From contig JAHHHT010000007.1 of NCBI GenBank assembly GCA_019359235.1, positions 186,001-250,000 on the forward strand: 64,000 bases of DNA, in the 5' to 3' direction. A program made the position numbers and the translations under genes. The notes beneath the pieces were generated by a model that searched no databases, was not told the origin of the DNA, and saw only the letters and a program-made list of their open reading frames with translations. The stretch is from Oscillatoria princeps RMCB-10 (GTDB taxonomy: Bacteria; Cyanobacteriota; Cyanobacteriia; Cyanobacteriales; Oscillatoriaceae). Shown here one piece after another: positions 61,342 to 64,000 of this stretch; position 1 is the first letter of the stretch; each line of letters begins with the position of its first letter.

Positions 61342-63579
61342 ATGTATAGCATCAAACGCCGCCAGTTTTTGCAATTTGCAGGCTCCGCTATCGCAACCCT
61401 AGGTTTAAGCCATCTGGATATTATCCGACAGGGCAATCGCTACGCCCGCGCTCTCGCGCCAGACACCAGCCGCAAACTGGCTTTGTTGGTGGGGATTAAC
61501 GCTTACCCATTTGACAATGAATTGTCAGGCTGCGTTACGGATGTTGAAATGCAGAAAAACCTGCTAATTTACCGCTTTGGCTTTAATCCCAAAGACATCC
61601 TCGCCCTGACAGACAGTCAGGCTACCCGCCAGAACATACTAGCCGCTTTTGAAGAACATCTGATAAAGCAAGCCAAGCCAGGAGATGTCGCAGTATTTCA
61701 CTACTCCGGGCACGGTTCCAGAGTAGCAGATCCGGAGTGCATTTATAAAGACAGAGAAGGCAATTGCCTCAACAGTACCTTTGTGCCCACTGACAACAAC
61801 CTGTCGCTGAAAGCCCGCGAAAAGGGCGGAGAGGTGCCCGACATTACCGGACACACGCTTTGGCTGCTGATGTCAGCTTTGCAGACAGAAAACTTCACAG
61901 CAGTGCTGGATAGCTGTCATTCTGGCGGAGGCAAGCGCGGCAATTTGACGGTGCGCTCTATTGGTGGCGGCTCTCAACTCAAAGCTAACCAAGCTGAGAT
62001 AGAATATCAGCAGCAGTGGCTGTCTAAATTGAATCTTTCACCACAGGAATATAAGCGACAATTGCAGGCTGGAGTTGCCAAAGGAGCGGTAATTGCCTCA
62101 GCCAGACTGGATCAGTTGGCTGCTGACGCCCCTTTCAGTGGCTTTAAAGCAGGGGCGTTTACCTATGTGATGACACAGTATATTTGGCAGCAAACGGGCA
62201 ATGAGCCGTTAGAAAGTGCGGTTGCCAATATAGGGCGCAGCACGACTCAGATGTCTGCCGGTCAAAACCCAGAATATGAAGTCAAGGGCGCTAACAGTGA
62301 GGGGCAGCCTGTCTACTTCCAGAAGCTGCAAACTGCCCCAGCTGAAGCAACCATCACCGGGGGAGAGGGGGGCGAGGTGGAATTGTGGCTGGGAGGTATC
62401 AATTCATACAGTATCCGAACCTTTGATAAAGGGGCGATTTTGACGCTGGTAGACGCCAGCGGCAAAAAGCAAGGACTGGTGCGGATGGAATCTCGCAACG
62501 GATTAATCGGGCGAGCCAAACCAATAGAAAATACCAATATAGACGCGCTAAAACTGGGGGCGCTGCTGCAAGAGCGGGTGCGGGTAATTCCCGCTGATGT
62601 GACTTTAAGAATTGGTCTTGACCAGTCGCTGGGTAATGACAAAGCTGAAGCGGAAGCGGCGCTGCGCTTAATTAAGCAAGTGGAAGCTTTCCCCGCGCAG
62701 CAGGGAAAAGAGGTAGAATATCTTTTGGGTCGCATCACCTCGGATAACCGTCAATTTCAGACCAAACCAACTGAGGATATCCCCGCTCCTGGGAGTGCCG
62801 GTTTGTTCACACCGGCACTGGAACTGATTCCCGGATCTTTTGGCGCAGCAGGCGAGCCGGTGTCAGCTGCTGTTACCCGTCTCAAATCCAAATTTAAATC
62901 CCTGCTAGCAGCCCACCTTGTCAAGATGATTCTCAATCCCGCATCCTCGCAGCTAAATGTGGCTGCTACCATGAATCTTCCTGACAGTGAAATACTGGCT
63001 AGCACTTTCACCGTTCGCGGTGCGGCTGGCAAAACCGAAGCGCCTGCGCCACAGGGTAGGAACCCTTTCAAACAGCTGCCGGTGGGAACGCGGCTGCAGT
63101 TCCAAGTCACGAACAAAGAAAATCGCGACCTGCATGTATCCGTTTTGGTGATTGACCCAGAAGGGGAAATGACCGTGATTTTTCCTAATACCTGGACTGC
63201 CGCACAAGACGCTACCCTGGTAAAAGCAGGAGAAACTCTGCGAATTCCTGAACAGGGCAAAGATAGCTTCAAATTGACAGTGCAAAAACCTCTGGGAATA
63301 GTAGAGATATTAGTTCTTGCCAGCGGTACCCCCTTGGGGGAATCGCTAAAAGCACTGCAAGCAATTGCCGCACGCGGAGGACAAGCGCGGGGGAAACCAA
63401 TGACGCTGGCGGATGAAGACCCCAAAATAGTGATAGACAGTTTGCTGGATGACCTTAACCGAGGCACTCGCGGCGGTGGCGTTGTTGCGGAACTCGATGA
63501 GAGTGTTCGCGGCGTCGATACAACCCAGCTGGCGGCTCTGTCAATTACCTTTGAGTCGGTTGAAAAGCCGAACGCCTAA
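61342..63579 (+). CDS. Caspase-family (metacaspase-like) protein with Tat signal
   Basis: 745 aa from ATG 61342 (MYSIKRRQFLQFAGSAIATL), which puts a twin-arginine signal KRRQFLQ first; an earlier start at 61303 adds 13 residues. Peptidase C14 domain: KLALLVGINAYPFDN, catalytic His in VAVFHYSGHGSRV (H124) and Cys in AVLDSCHSGGG (C192). The Asp-rich loop and SARLDQLAADAPF segment are typical. The C-terminal half (~350-745) contains no domain I recognise, ending with an FQVTNKENRDLHVSVLVIDP strand-rich region (DUF4384-like). Probably exported folded. Together with the TPR-CHAT gene it forms a peptidase pair. Confidence 0.9.
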   Translation: MYSIKRRQFLQFAGSAIATLGLSHLDIIRQGNRYARALAPDTSRKLALLVGINAYPFDNELSGCVTDVEMQKNLLIYRFGFNPKDILALTDSQATRQNILAAFEEHLIKQAKPGDVAVFHYSGHGSRVADPECIYKDREGNCLNSTFVPTDNNLSLKAREKGGEVPDITGHTLWLLMSALQTENFTAVLDSCHSGGGKRGNLTVRSIGGGSQLKANQAEIEYQQQWLSKLNLSPQEYKRQLQAGVAKGAVIASARLDQLAADAPFSGFKAGAFTYVMTQYIWQQTGNEPLESAVANIGRSTTQMSAGQNPEYEVKGANSEGQPVYFQKLQTAPAEATITGGEGGEVELWLGGINSYSIRTFDKGAILTLVDASGKKQGLVRMESRNGLIGRAKPIENTNIDALKLGALLQERVRVIPADVTLRIGLDQSLGNDKAEAEAALRLIKQVEAFPAQQGKEVEYLLGRITSDNRQFQTKPTEDIPAPGSAGLFTPALELIPGSFGAAGEPVSAAVTRLKSKFKSLLAAHLVKMILNPASSQLNVAATMNLPDSEILASTFTVRGAAGKTEAPAPQGRNPFKQLPVGTRLQFQVTNKENRDLHVSVLVIDPEGEMTVIFPNTWTAAQDATLVKAGETLRIPEQGKDSFKLTVQKPLGIVEILVLASGTPLGESLKALQAIAARGGQARGKPMTLADEDPKIVIDSLLDDLNRGTRGGGVVAELDESVRGVDTTQLAALSITFESVEKPNA

Positions 63580-63603
63580 TCGATGGGATATTAACTGCGT
63601 TTT

Positions 63604-63924
63604 ATGATACAATCTCTACCAGTTATTAGAGCATATCCCTTGGCATCTCCTGGACGTGTACTCATCTGCCAGCACCGCAGCTGCCACAAGCTGGGTGCTG
63701 CGAAGGTTCTAGCGGCTTTTCACGCTAACCCCGCTGCCGGTGTGACAGTCACCGGCAGCTCTTGCCTGGGACAGTGCGGCAATGGCCCGATGGTGCTGGT
63801 GCAGCCGGAGGAGGTTTGGTACAGCGGCGTTCACCCCGATGAGGTGCCGGGGGTTGTGCGCCGGCACCTCGTCGGGGGTGAGCCGGTAAAGTCGATGCTC
63901 TACCGCAAATTCCATCCCAATTAG
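63604..63924 (+). CDS. Thioredoxin-like [2Fe-2S] ferredoxin
   Basis: 106 aa. Four Cys in the pattern of the (2Fe-2S) ferredoxin-like/NuoE fold: LICQHRSC (C22, C27) and SSCLGQCGNGPMV (C54, C58). The conserved tail VWYSGVHPDEVPGVVRRHLV, GGEPVKSMLYRKFHPN is typical of cyanobacterial members. An electron carrier, partner unknown. 24 bp after the caspase gene, so co-transcription is possible. Confidence 0.92.
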   Translation: MIQSLPVIRAYPLASPGRVLICQHRSCHKLGAAKVLAAFHANPAAGVTVTGSSCLGQCGNGPMVLVQPEEVWYSGVHPDEVPGVVRRHLVGGEPVKSMLYRKFHPN

Positions 63925-64000
63925 GGGGCACAGGCGAGACGCCTGTGCTACGGATTTCTCGGGGAAAACGCAGATAGTTACCACCCATCTGCGTTCATCT

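Noticed and set aside
1-64000. tRNA, rRNA or transposase genes
   Set aside because: None found on either strand by reading; no cloverleaf ends, rRNA cores or DDE-type ORFs recognised.

Overview
The window is chromosomal DNA of a cyanobacterium, most likely a filamentous, non-marine Oscillatoriales-type strain. The evidence is ndhD1, a PucC/BCD-family chlorophyll-type transporter, DUF1822, DUF2605, DUF2973 and DUF4058 proteins, a threonyl-tRNA synthetase without the N-terminal TGS domain, CHAT and caspase-fold proteins, heptanucleotide tandem repeats and a few HIP1 octamers (GCGATCGC). The strain name cannot be read from the sequence. TGCCGG/CCGGCA words are conspicuously frequent, and dispersed palindromic repeats sit in most intergenic gaps.

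Layout. 1-5026 (minus): a three-gene operon of a sigma-70-like factor with two C-terminal HTH regions, a DUF1822/HEAT-like protein and a CHAT-TM-CHASE2 protein cut by the window edge. 5-8 kb: degenerate repeats, an exported M23 peptidase, an exported Tyr/Pro-rich protein and tiny ORFs. 8.2-20.5 kb: housekeeping and signalling genes (MCP, SUI1/YciH, response regulator-histidine kinase, ndhD1, thrB, DUF4058, thrS, DUF2605, DUF2973) mixed with decaying genes: a GNAT gene and a ParE toxin with an early amber codon. 20.6-35.3 kb: a TolB-like propeller, a ChaN-like protein, a frameshifted DUF2934 gene, an IMPase, the PucC-family transporter, SH3b protein, aldo/keto reductase, ICMT, Zn-dehydrogenase, 1-Cys peroxiredoxin, TrpB2, cysteine synthase and a methyltransferase. 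Most are separated by AGAAACCGGGTTTCT palindromes.

35.3-57.9 kb is a nonribosomal peptide locus. A 119-bp tandem repeat and a 4'-phosphopantetheinyl transferase (minus) face, across a 1.1-kb repeat-rich gap, four large plus-strand genes. NRPS1 is (half C)-A-PCP-C-A-PCP. NRPS2 is C-A-PCP-TE, and its A domain is interrupted by two PilZ-like domains. The third protein is FkbH-PCP-docking helix-PqqD-like-GT2. NRPS3 is C-A-PCP-TE. Matching helices at protein ends suggest two handovers: NRPS1 to NRPS2, and the FkbH/PCP protein to NRPS3. Each would end in its own thioesterase. The PPTase would prime the carrier domains. A glyceryl-type unit from the FkbH domain, a glycosyl transfer and c-di-GMP control through the PilZ pair are inferences from domain content.

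58.0-63.9 kb (plus): an exported TPR-CHAT protein, a Tat-signal caspase-family protein and a thioredoxin-like [2Fe-2S] ferredoxin.

The two most unusual features are the tandem PilZ insertion in an NRPS adenylation domain and the FkbH-PCP-PqqD-like-glycosyltransferase fusion. Next is the many intergenic-type repeats that have entered the NRPS reading frames without breaking them.
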